Origin: JAJUFS01 sp036381175
Lineage (GTDB): Bacteria; Pseudomonadota; Gammaproteobacteria; Natronospirales; JAJUFS01
Assembly: GCA_036381175.1 (NCBI GenBank)
Contig: DASVDI010000002.1
Coordinates: forward strand, 1 to 28,821
DNA length: 28,821 nucleotides
Direction of reading: 5' to 3'
Shown here piece after piece: positions 15,145 to 22,372 of this stretch. Under the pieces are notes generated by a model. That model did no database searches. It was not told where the DNA came from and saw only the letters and a program-made list of their open reading frames with translations. Positions within the stretch are counted from its first letter, which is position 1, and every line of letters begins with the position of its first letter. A program made the position numbers and the translations under genes.

Positions 15145-15333
15145 ATGGCAGATCAACGCGCATTGCATTCCGGTTCGCAGGGCAACGCTGGCGAGGCTGC
15201 GCGAAAAGCGCCGCCGCCGCGCATCGACAACGAAGCGCTCTTTGACGGCAGGGATGCCGTCATTCTCGTTCACGCCGGCCAAGAATACCTGCTGCGCATC
15301 ACGCGCAACGGCAAACTGATTCTGAACAAATAA
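15145..15333 (+). CDS. hemP: Hemin uptake protein HemP
   Basis: The 62-residue product ends with the HemP pattern: LFDGRDAVILVHAGQEYLLR, then ITRNGKLILNK. HemP proteins are small (about 60 residues), usually encoded directly after or before the heme receptor. They help heme uptake; in some bacteria they activate transcription of the receptor gene. ATG 15145 starts one base after the receptor stop, with GGAGG (15132-15136) 8 bases upstream. The first 30 residues are variable and polar, as is usual for the family. Confidence 0.85.
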   Translation: MADQRALHSGSQGNAGEAARKAPPPRIDNEALFDGRDAVILVHAGQEYLLRITRNGKLILNK

Positions 15334-15342
15334 GGAAGCGTC

Positions 15343-17010
15343 ATGCGAATCAACGATACTTTGATGATCGGTTTCGTCGTGAGCGTGGCGGCGCTCGTCT
15401 TCATGATCACGCCGCACGCAGCACCGGTGAAAACGGGTTTCATACTCGCCGCACCCGATCGTGGTTTCATGGGCAACTCGGAAACGCAAGATGCGTTCAT
15501 TGCACTGGATGAAACCTATCCCGCCGAACTTGTGTTCGTGACCGATGAACGCGGCCGGGACTATTTCGACGCCGCCGTCGAACGACTGAAACGCGAAGGC
15601 GCATCGAACATCATCGTGCTGCCGCTTTATCTTTCCGATGCGCATCCCGATTTCCGCACGCTGCAGACGTACATGTCATCGGCCGAGATTCCCGTCAAGC
15701 TCGGCCGGATATTCGGACAAAGCGTCGCCGCTCCCATTGTGCTGGCGGATCGTTTGCGCGCGTTGCCGGGGGAATCAGAATCTGTAGTGATTACAGGCGC
15801 GACAATGGAGAAGGCAATTGACGCGAAGGCGATGCAAGCGGACCTGGAAAGAATTGCCGCCGCCGTGCAGGCGGAATTTCCGCAAATGAAAATTTCATCG
15901 GCTGTGTGGTCGGAAGAAAACGGCGGCATGGAAGCGGGGCTAAAGAATCTTCCGGAAGGAACGACCGCGGTGCCTTTTCATTTCAGCTCCAAGCTGGATT
16001 CGATGATGGCCTACACGGCGTATCTGCAATATGCCGCGCCTGACGGCGTGACCGTGATCGACAGCGAGATAACGCCACATCCTGCCGTCGGCGCGTGGCT
16101 GCAACGCGAAGCGGCACGCAACGTCGCAGTTCCCGATGAAAAGATCGGCGTCGTGGTGCACGCGCACGGTTCCGATTTCCAATGGAATGAAACCATGCGA
16201 AAGGCCGCAGCGCCGCTCGCGGAAAATTATCTTGTCGAGTACGCGTTTTCCATGGGCGATCCGCCTACGCTGGCACGCGCGATCGAGCGGCTGGAAGAGC
16301 GGGGCGCCAAGGCTGCCGTCATCGTGCGCGTCTTCGGCCTTGAGCGTTCGTTCAGCGACGGCACTGATCGTTTCATTGGCAGCGATTTCGAGAACTGCGC
16401 GGCATCCGCGAACGCATCGCATGGCCATCATGGAGGCGGTCATGGCGCAGCATCGTCGCGATTGCTGACGTCGTTGCCGGTGATTTCCGTCGGCGGTCTT
16501 GAAGACCATCGTTATTTCGCCGAAGCCTTGCTGGATCGTGCGCAGAACATTTCCGAGGATCCCGCGAAGGAAACGATCATCCTGGTTTCGCACGGCGTCG
16601 GTGACGAAGCCGGCAATGAGTACTGGCTCACGCTGCTGGAATCGCTGCGCGCGCAGATGCTCGAGAAGGGCGGAGATGAGTTCCGCGGGATACAGGTCGC
16701 CACATGGCGCGAGGACTGGCCGGACAAGCGCGTTGCCGCCATCGGACACATCCGCGGCCTCATTGAAGCCGCACAGGCGAATGGCGGTCGCGCGCTGCTG
16801 GTTCCCGCGCGCACGACGGACACCGGCAATGCACGCGAACTGATTCCCGACATGGAATACGCACTGGCGAGCGGTTTCGCGCCACACCCGTTGTTCGTTC
16901 GTTGGCTTGAGGAACAGGTTTCACTCGGCATTGAGTCATTGCAGTCGATGCAATCGACGGCGTTGCGTTGTGAAAGTCCGGAAGCGACTGATCATCATGC
17001 GGGGCACTGA
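15343..17010 (+). CDS. Exported CbiX/SirB-like protein with four chelatase half-domains
   Basis: The 555-residue protein begins with a hydrophobic signal or anchor (about residues 7-24) and then holds four units of about 115 residues. Each has the class II chelatase half-domain order: strand with HG-type turn, helix, strand, helix with E-R-L/G-A, strand LP-x-F/L. Unit 1 (28-140) has IIVLPLYLSDAHPDF with H101. Unit 2 (145-265) has TTAVPFHFSS with H213. Unit 3 (268-400) has VVVHAHGSD with H273/H275 and a His-rich loop (H360, H362, H363, H367). Unit 4 (410-535) has ILVSHGVGD with H417. It ends in DHHAGH. Class II chelatases insert metals into tetrapyrroles in the cytosol; this one seems to face the periplasm and sits between HemP and a HmuV-like gene. 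Heme storage or (de)metallation is a reasonable guess. The start is 9 bases after hemP. Confidence 0.72.
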   Translation: MRINDTLMIGFVVSVAALVFMITPHAAPVKTGFILAAPDRGFMGNSETQDAFIALDETYPAELVFVTDERGRDYFDAAVERLKREGASNIIVLPLYLSDAHPDFRTLQTYMSSAEIPVKLGRIFGQSVAAPIVLADRLRALPGESESVVITGATMEKAIDAKAMQADLERIAAAVQAEFPQMKISSAVWSEENGGMEAGLKNLPEGTTAVPFHFSSKLDSMMAYTAYLQYAAPDGVTVIDSEITPHPAVGAWLQREAARNVAVPDEKIGVVVHAHGSDFQWNETMRKAAAPLAENYLVEYAFSMGDPPTLARAIERLEERGAKAAVIVRVFGLERSFSDGTDRFIGSDFENCAASANASHGHHGGGHGAASSRLLTSLPVISVGGLEDHRYFAEALLDRAQNISEDPAKETIILVSHGVGDEAGNEYWLTLLESLRAQMLEKGGDEFRGIQVATWREDWPDKRVAAIGHIRGLIEAAQANGGRALLVPARTTDTGNARELIPDMEYALASGFAPHPLFVRWLEEQVSLGIESLQSMQSTALRCESPEATDHHAGH

Positions 17011-17761
17011 AAAGGGAACGAACGCGGCATCGATCCCGGCTGCGCGGGAATGCCCGCCATTGGCGTTCGATCACGTGTCATTCGCCGATGGCGGCAGGCC
17101 CGTGTTTGAAGCGCTGAGTTTCAGCCTGGATGCCGGTGAACTCGCGTGTTTCACGGGCTCGCGGTGCGCAGGCGTGAAAGCGTTTCTTCGCCTGGCGAGC
17201 GGCAACAGCCGTCCCGCCAGCGGGGAAGTGAGAATCTGCGGGTTGCCTGCGGAATGCTGGTCTCCCGCGGAACTTGCGCAGCACGCGCGGCTGGTGGTGC
17301 CGTCCGCGCGTTTGTTCATCGGCTGCACGGTTTCGGAAATGCTGGAAGCGCATATCGAACCGGAGTCGGCAAACACGAACAACGGGAAATCGCTTGCGCG
17401 CCTCGCGCTTGCGCAAACGGGAATTGCCGGCGCCGGGAATTATTACTGGAGCCAGCTTGCGCCCGTCGAGCGGCAGAGCGTGCAGCTTTCATTGTTGCTC
17501 GCAAGACTGTGGTCACTTCCTGAAAGCGTCAGGCTCGTCATCGTCGATGACTATCTCGATGCCATTCCGCCGCAGCTCGCGGGGCTCGCCTTCGCCGCGT
17601 TACACGATTTCACGCGACAACGAAAGGCAAGCGTCATTGCGACAGCGCATCGCGTGCCACTCGACGAACATCCCATCGACCGCGTTTTCCTGATGCACCA
17701 CGATCGTGAATTTTCTTGCCAGGCGGTAAACAACGAAATGCCGGGACAGCGAGTTCACTGA
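16997..17761 (+). CDS. HmuV-like ABC protein with degenerate ATPase motifs
   Basis: The 254-residue protein follows the heme-importer ATPase HmuV in length and layout, including PAECWSPAELAQHARLVVPS, which parallels the HmuV stretch after Walker A. Yet every nucleotide motif is altered. Walker A reads G54-S-R-C-A-G-V60-K61-A, with V at the essential Lys position. The Q-loop Gln is Ser (VVPS), and the LSGGQ signature is QLAPVERQ. Walker B reads LVIVDD, with D185 in place of the catalytic Glu. The H-loop His is kept (IATAHRV). It is therefore probably unable to hydrolyse ATP. No permease or binding protein is encoded nearby. The start overlaps the chelatase-like gene by 14 bases, so it is translated together with it. 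A regulatory or structural role in heme handling is inferred. Confidence 0.75.
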   Translation: MRGTEKGTNAASIPAARECPPLAFDHVSFADGGRPVFEALSFSLDAGELACFTGSRCAGVKAFLRLASGNSRPASGEVRICGLPAECWSPAELAQHARLVVPSARLFIGCTVSEMLEAHIEPESANTNNGKSLARLALAQTGIAGAGNYYWSQLAPVERQSVQLSLLLARLWSLPESVRLVIVDDYLDAIPPQLAGLAFAALHDFTRQRKASVIATAHRVPLDEHPIDRVFLMHHDREFSCQAVNNEMPGQRVH

Positions 17762-17771
17762 GCGCGCGCGG

Positions 17772-18197
17772 TCATTGCGAAACGATATTTCCGTGCATCG
17801 CCGCCAGCCGGCGCAGCAGACGATTCTGCGCGGATTGCGGAATGTGAAGCGTGTCCATCGCGATGCGGAGATCTTCCACGAGCGCGTCGAAATCGGCGCG
17901 ATCGATGTCGAGGCCTTCGTGCACCGTTTCCATCGAATCGCCCGTGTACGTGCATGGCCCGCCGGCTTCCACGCAAATCTGTTCGGCAAGTTTCTCGCTG
18001 AAACGGTCGAGATCCGTGTCCGCGAAATGATGCGCGATGCGCGAATCATTCAGGATGCGGAACATGAACTCGTTCACCAGCCGCGTGATGCCGGCTTCAC
18101 CGCCGAGGTCTTCGTACAAGTCTGCGGACGCCGGTGTGGCGGGATGCGCGCAGCCAGCGAGCGGCGCGACAAGCAATAACAGCATGGCAAGACGCAT
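17772..18197 (-). CDS. Group 1 truncated hemoglobin, lipoprotein form
   Basis: The 141-residue protein has a lipoprotein signal (MRLAMLLLLVAPLAGC, Cys16 lipidated) followed by a complete TrHbI fold. Key pieces are LYEDLGGEAGITRLVNEF (helices A/B), HHFADTDLDRF (E helix region), EAGGPCTYTG, and METVHEGLDI, in which H93 is the proximal heme ligand. Group 1 truncated hemoglobins bind O2 or NO. Lipidation puts this one in the periplasm or outer membrane, unlike the usual cytosolic forms. ATG 18197 has GGGGA 6 bases upstream; ATG 18203 would instead overlap the previous stop. It is the last gene of a four-gene minus-strand operon and converges on the heme operon with 10 bases between stops. Confidence 0.88.
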   Translation of the reverse strand: MRLAMLLLLVAPLAGCAHPATPASADLYEDLGGEAGITRLVNEFMFRILNDSRIAHHFADTDLDRFSEKLAEQICVEAGGPCTYTGDSMETVHEGLDIDRADFDALVEDLRIAMDTLHIPQSAQNRLLRRLAAMHGNIVSQ

Positions 18198-18199
18198 GA

Positions 18200-19057
18200 T
18201 CATTCCCCGAATGTGGCTTGCAGTGAAAGGTAGAAACCCGACTGGCGTTCGAGCCCGCCGATCGCACCGAGATCGACGTACGCCGCGGTAAGCGACAGCG
18301 AGCGGCTGGGCAGGTAGGCGATGAAAAGATCCGCCCAGTCGTCTTCGCCCGCGAAGGAAAGATTGTCCGGCTTCTGCCGGTATTCGATGCCGATGACGGT
18401 GTGACGATCCAGCAACACGCCGGCGGCCGCTTCCAGCATGAATGAATAATCATCATCGAGATCGCCGCCGAAACCCAGCAGGCCAAGCTGGTTTGCTTTC
18501 GTCGCGCGCAGCGTCGCGTTCCAGAAAAAATTCCGATCACCGATGCCGGCGAGCACAAGCCGGCTTGCGGAAATGTAGAAATCCGTACCAGCGTCATCGC
18601 GCGCACCGATCAGATTCGCAACGGCCGGATCAACAAGATTCTTGTGCTGCACGCCGACGGCAATCTGCGGCCAGTTGCCGTAAACAATATCGCCGGCAAC
18701 GCGCAGTTTCGCGCCGATAATGTTCTGCCTGAGCACGGTGTCCGGCAAGTCGAGTGCAATGCCTAGAGTGCCGATATCGAAGTTCTGTCGTGCGAGTGAA
18801 ATTTCCAAACGATTGCCGTAACTCCATGCCGCGCCAACGGCATCAAGCTGGTAATCGCCGGTGCGCACGTTGCTGATGAATGCACTGATTCCGGTGTCGT
18901 CACCCGCGCCGTATCCCGCAATGGTTGCCCACGGCACAAGGCCGCCGCCGCTCGCGCCTTCGATCTGCATGACGCCGCCAGTACCGAGCAGGCGCGCGCC
19001 ATCCGCGGCCGAGGGAGTCACAAATAATAAAAGGAGTAACGGAGTCAAATATTTCAT
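18200..19057 (-). CDS. DUF3034 outer-membrane beta-barrel-like protein
   Basis: The 285-residue protein has a signal peptide (about 1-18, LLLLLFVTPSAA) and a strongly conserved start after cleavage: RLLGTGGVMQIEGASGGGLV, PWATIAGYGA. This is typical of DUF3034. The rest is alternating amphipathic strands (RLEISLARQNFDIG, HTVIGIEYRQKPDNL, LSLTAAYVDLG, GFYLSLQATFGE) ending in an aromatic-type last strand, so an outer-membrane barrel is likely. AAGGAGAAGG precedes the ATG, which overlaps the stop of the GGDEF-EAL gene (ATGA). DUF3034 genes often neighbour truncated-globin and cupredoxin genes in gammaproteobacteria; this association is from memory. Confidence 0.82.
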   Translation of the reverse strand: MKYLTPLLLLLFVTPSAADGARLLGTGGVMQIEGASGGGLVPWATIAGYGAGDDTGISAFISNVRTGDYQLDAVGAAWSYGNRLEISLARQNFDIGTLGIALDLPDTVLRQNIIGAKLRVAGDIVYGNWPQIAVGVQHKNLVDPAVANLIGARDDAGTDFYISASRLVLAGIGDRNFFWNATLRATKANQLGLLGFGGDLDDDYSFMLEAAAGVLLDRHTVIGIEYRQKPDNLSFAGEDDWADLFIAYLPSRSLSLTAAYVDLGAIGGLERQSGFYLSLQATFGE

Positions 19058-21393
19058 GCCTTCTCCTTGTTGCGCTGGTCACGGTACCACTTCAGGAACG
19101 CATCCGCCGACAACGGCCGGCTGAAAAGATATCCCTGCGCAAGATCGCAGGAATAGCCTTTCAGGATGTCGCGCGTTTCTTCCGCCTCGACGCCCTCGGC
19201 AATCACGCGCAAACCCATGTTGTGACCGAGATCGATGGTCGACTTCACGATCATCGCGTCTTCGGAACCCGCTTTCAGGCCAATGACGAACGATTTGTCG
19301 ATCTTGAGATTGTGTACCGGCAGGCGCTTCAGTTGCGCGAGCGAGGAATAGCCGGTGCCGAAGTCATCGATCGACAAGCGAATGCCGCAATCGCGCAGGC
19401 GATTGAGCATGGTGATGGCAAACTCCGCGTCGCGCATGACGGCGCTTTCGGTGATTTCCACAACCAGCCGTTCCGGATCGATGTTTCGTGCTTCAAGGCC
19501 GGCCGTGATGCGTTCCGGCAGATTCGTGTCGATGAGATCGAGCGCGGAAAGATTGATCGACAACGCAATGTCCGCACCCTGGTCGAGCCAGCGGCGCAGG
19601 TTGTCGAGCCCGTTGTCGATCACCCAGTTGGTCACCAGCGAGATGTGTCCGGATTGTTCGGCCAGCGGAATGAAACTGTCGGGTGCCATGCGGCCGAAGC
19701 GCGGATGCTGCCAGCGCACCAGCGCTTCGACGTGATGCACTTCACCGGAATCGAGATCCACCTTGGGCTGGAATTCGAGAAAAAACTCGTCGTTCTCGAC
19801 GGCGGATTTGAGATCCGCGATCAGGCTCAAGCGGTGCAAATAGCGTTCGTCGTAGCCGTCCTCGTACATCGAGACGGGCTCGCGCGTTTGCTTCGCGTCG
19901 TACATCGCGATGTCCGCGCGCCGCAGCAAGGTTTCTGCGTCAAGACCGTGCGCAGGACACAGCGCAATGCCGATGCTGATGGAAACCTGCAGGCGCGAGT
20001 TGTGCACCTGTATCGGCTGCGAGAGGCGTTCGGAAATTTCTCGCGCTTTCGCAATGGCCGCGTTGTTGTCCGCGCCATCGAGAATGACGAGGAACTCATC
20101 GCCGCCAAGGCGCGCGATGGTGTCGGATGCGCGCAAATCCTGCGCGAGTCTTGTGGCGACGGTACGCAGCACGTCATCGCCAACGGCGTGCCCCAGCGTG
20201 TCATTGATTTCCTTGAAGCGATCCATGTCCAGCACGAGGACAGCAACGCTGTCGCCGGTTCTTCTCACGCGCGCGATCGCCTGCGCGAGACGATCGTTTG
20301 CAAGCACGCGATTCGGCAGGCCGGTGAGCGTGTCGTGCTGCGCCTGGAAAACAATTTTCTTCTCGCGTTCCGCGATGCCGGCCTGCATGTGGTTGAACGC
20401 GTCGGCGAGCTTGCCGAGTTCATCCTTGCGTTTCGATGGCGTCCTGAAACTGTAGTCACCGAGAGAAATCCGTCCGGCGACGGCCACAAGATCGCGCACC
20501 GGTTGCGCGACGCTGTTGGCAATCACGATCGCGCCGGCCAGCGTTGCGAACAGCGCAATGCCGGCAATCGCAAGCAGTTGCAGTTGCAGTTCGCGGTAGG
20601 GTTGCAGCGCGGCGTCGAGCGGTATCTGCAACAGCGCATAAACGGGCGCGAGCGCGGTTTCATCCATCGCGAACGGCAGGGTCAGGAAAGTATCGTCGTC
20701 CGCAGTGAACTCGCTGACCGAACCGGCGGCGGCAACAATCGATGCGGCCTGGCTTGCAAGTGCCTCGCTGACATCACGGTCCAGCGTCGAGTTCGCCACG
20801 AACGTGGACACGCCAGGGCTTGCGAGCGTGACTTCGAGTCCGGTCAGGCGTTGCAGGGATTCGGCGAAACTTTCATCGAGTTCGAATGCCAGCGCGACCC
20901 ATGCGACGCGCAATGGCGCGTGCACAGGAACGAGCACGAGCTGGTAAACGCGCTCGCCCAGCAACGCGACCGTGGCGGCTGAACCGTCACGTTCCGCACG
21001 CGCGAGCAGATCGGAGTAGGGGAAGGTTGTCGCGGCATCCGTCGCGGTCGCTGCCAGTACCTTGCCATCGAGATCGAGAATCAGCGCAGCGTCCGCACCG
21101 ATGCGACGGCTGTGGTTCGTGAGCGCGGATCGCATCGTAGGAACATCGCCGGTTGCGACAGCACCGCGGAAACCGAAATCGTCCGCAAGCACATTCGCGC
21201 TGTCGACGAGTTGCCGCACGCGCTCGTTCAGCAATTGCTCCACCACGCGCTGGCCCACCCGGATCTCTTCCTGCGCAGTGTCGATCACGTCCGCGCGCGT
21301 GGTCACCGACACCGCGAGAAACGTCACCAGCAAAGCGCCCGCGGTCAGGGCCACGAAAACGATGGCAAGGCGAGCCTGGAAAGTATTCATCAT
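19054..21393 (-). CDS. Membrane GGDEF-EAL protein (c-di-GMP synthesis and breakdown)
   Basis: The 779-residue protein has a membrane helix (about 8-30), a periplasmic sensor domain of about 240 residues without a recognised family (possibly Cache-like, with ADAALILDLDGKVLAATAT), a second helix (about 275-300), a HAMP domain (about 300-350), GGDEF (about 365-525) and EAL (about 535-775). The diguanylate cyclase site is intact (G430-G-D-E-F434), as is the inhibitory RxxD (RASD). The phosphodiesterase site E556-A-L, NLSALDL, EITES, DDFGTGYSS, KIDKSF and EGVE are all present. It may therefore make or destroy c-di-GMP depending on the periplasmic signal. It is the second gene of the operon, 18 bases after the cupredoxin stop; its stop overlaps the DUF3034 start. 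Confidence 0.93.
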   Translation of the reverse strand: MMNTFQARLAIVFVALTAGALLVTFLAVSVTTRADVIDTAQEEIRVGQRVVEQLLNERVRQLVDSANVLADDFGFRGAVATGDVPTMRSALTNHSRRIGADAALILDLDGKVLAATATDAATTFPYSDLLARAERDGSAATVALLGERVYQLVLVPVHAPLRVAWVALAFELDESFAESLQRLTGLEVTLASPGVSTFVANSTLDRDVSEALASQAASIVAAAGSVSEFTADDDTFLTLPFAMDETALAPVYALLQIPLDAALQPYRELQLQLLAIAGIALFATLAGAIVIANSVAQPVRDLVAVAGRISLGDYSFRTPSKRKDELGKLADAFNHMQAGIAEREKKIVFQAQHDTLTGLPNRVLANDRLAQAIARVRRTGDSVAVLVLDMDRFKEINDTLGHAVGDDVLRTVATRLAQDLRASDTIARLGGDEFLVILDGADNNAAIAKAREISERLSQPIQVHNSRLQVSISIGIALCPAHGLDAETLLRRADIAMYDAKQTREPVSMYEDGYDERYLHRLSLIADLKSAVENDEFFLEFQPKVDLDSGEVHHVEALVRWQHPRFGRMAPDSFIPLAEQSGHISLVTNWVIDNGLDNLRRWLDQGADIALSINLSALDLIDTNLPERITAGLEARNIDPERLVVEITESAVMRDAEFAITMLNRLRDCGIRLSIDDFGTGYSSLAQLKRLPVHNLKIDKSFVIGLKAGSEDAMIVKSTIDLGHNMGLRVIAEGVEAEETRDILKGYSCDLAQGYLFSRPLSADAFLKWYRDQRNKEKA

Positions 21394-21411
21394 TGTGAGA
21401 GGCGGCTCCGG

Positions 21412-22071
21412 TTAACGGTTGCGACGGCCGAACGGGGAAGGGTGGCTGTCCTCCGGTGGCTCGCGCCGGGTCGGTGGTCCGAGTTCCAGTTCCACCGGGA
21501 TCACCGAATCGCTCTGCCCATTCGCGGTGACAGCTTCGGTTGTCGTACCCATGCGCGGATGCCACACCGTGATTTCCACTGGCGCATCCAGGACATCGGA
21601 AAAATGAACGCGACCGTCTGTTCCCGTCACGCCGAAACGCGGCGCGTCGGTGACGTAAATGAAACCCAGCATCCAGTCATGGATGTTGCAACCGAGCGTC
21701 ACGATGCCGTTGTTGTCGAAAATGACCGGCTCGCTCGGCGTGCCGCTGTAAAGGCGCAGTTCGAATCGCTTGGCGGGCGAAAAGGAATAAACGTGGTGCC
21801 GGATATTGTCCGAGTTCGGAAAGCTGACCGCGGTGCCGGTGGCAACCGGCAACACGAACGGCGCGAACTGGTGATTCTTCTGATCCATCACCGCTGTTGG
21901 CTCGAATGCGGCATCGAGACCCGCCTGGCGCAGCAGCACGACAGCGTCGTCGATGGCCTGCCCACCGGAGGTGACCGCGACAGTGACCTCCGCGGCCGGC
22001 GAGACAGCCGGCAGTGCCGCAATGAGAATCGCCGCCAGCCCGATTGCCAGCCGGATTGTAGGAAAATTCAT
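21412..22071 (-). CDS. Exported cupredoxin-like (type 1 copper) protein
   Basis: The 219-residue protein has a signal peptide (about 1-26, ending SPAA). It has a plastocyanin-like second half with the blue-copper ligands in the right order: H93 in DNIRHHVYSF, then C128, H131 and M134 in LGCNIHDWMLGFIYV. The segment TGTAVSFPNSDNIRHHVYS is typical of the cupredoxins annotated as methylamine utilisation-type proteins. The tail, about 140-219, has a further beta-sandwich stretch and an Arg/Pro-rich end. It would carry electrons or bind copper in the periplasm. ATG 22071 has GGGGG 7 bases upstream. It is the first gene of the cupredoxin / GGDEF-EAL / DUF3034 / globin operon. Confidence 0.82.
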   Translation of the reverse strand: MNFPTIRLAIGLAAILIAALPAVSPAAEVTVAVTSGGQAIDDAVVLLRQAGLDAAFEPTAVMDQKNHQFAPFVLPVATGTAVSFPNSDNIRHHVYSFSPAKRFELRLYSGTPSEPVIFDNNGIVTLGCNIHDWMLGFIYVTDAPRFGVTGTDGRVHFSDVLDAPVEITVWHPRMGTTTEAVTANGQSDSVIPVELELGPPTRREPPEDSHPSPFGRRNR

Positions 22072-22372
22072 CAAATAACCCCCGTTTCGTACTTTTATCG
22101 TTCTTCATGCTCCGGGATGCGGGCACTAACATAACCCATTCGACGCTCGCGTCGCGGAATCCCGAACGGCCGCTTCGTTCCCGCGAAACCGGTTCATGTA
22201 AAAGACCCAGTTAACGGGGAAAAGTTACGCCGGGAAGCTCAGGCACGGTCTGATGTATTCGAAGACTTCGCCGCACATTAGTGACGGTTTCGCCATCCGG
22301 AGTATTTTGTAATTTTCCCTGACATCTGATATTTAACACATTACATAAAAATGGGATGTCGGGGACCAAATC
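22072..22372. promoter_or_regulatory. 301-bp divergent intergenic region (cupredoxin operon and Rhs gene)
   Basis: No gene is seen here. For the plus strand, CTGACA (22319-22324) with TACATA 17 bases later (22342-22347) is a plausible promoter in an AT-rich patch, and GGGGA lies 7 bases before ATG 22373. An 11-base palindrome CGAAGACTTCG lies at 22260-22270. No clear promoter was found for the minus-strand operon; GATAAA just upstream of its ribosome-binding site is a weak -10 candidate. Confidence 0.4.

Noticed and set aside
19222..20982. A 586-codon open frame on the plus strand opposite the GGDEF-EAL gene
   Set aside because: It is exactly antisense to a gene with intact GGDEF and EAL motifs. 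Its translation is Arg/His/Val-rich without any domain, as expected for a GC-rich shadow frame.
22180..22320. Possible riboswitch (c-di-GMP or other) before the Rhs gene
   Set aside because: I could not align it to conserved cores such as the GEMM motif. Only small palindromes are seen, so there is no basis for a call.
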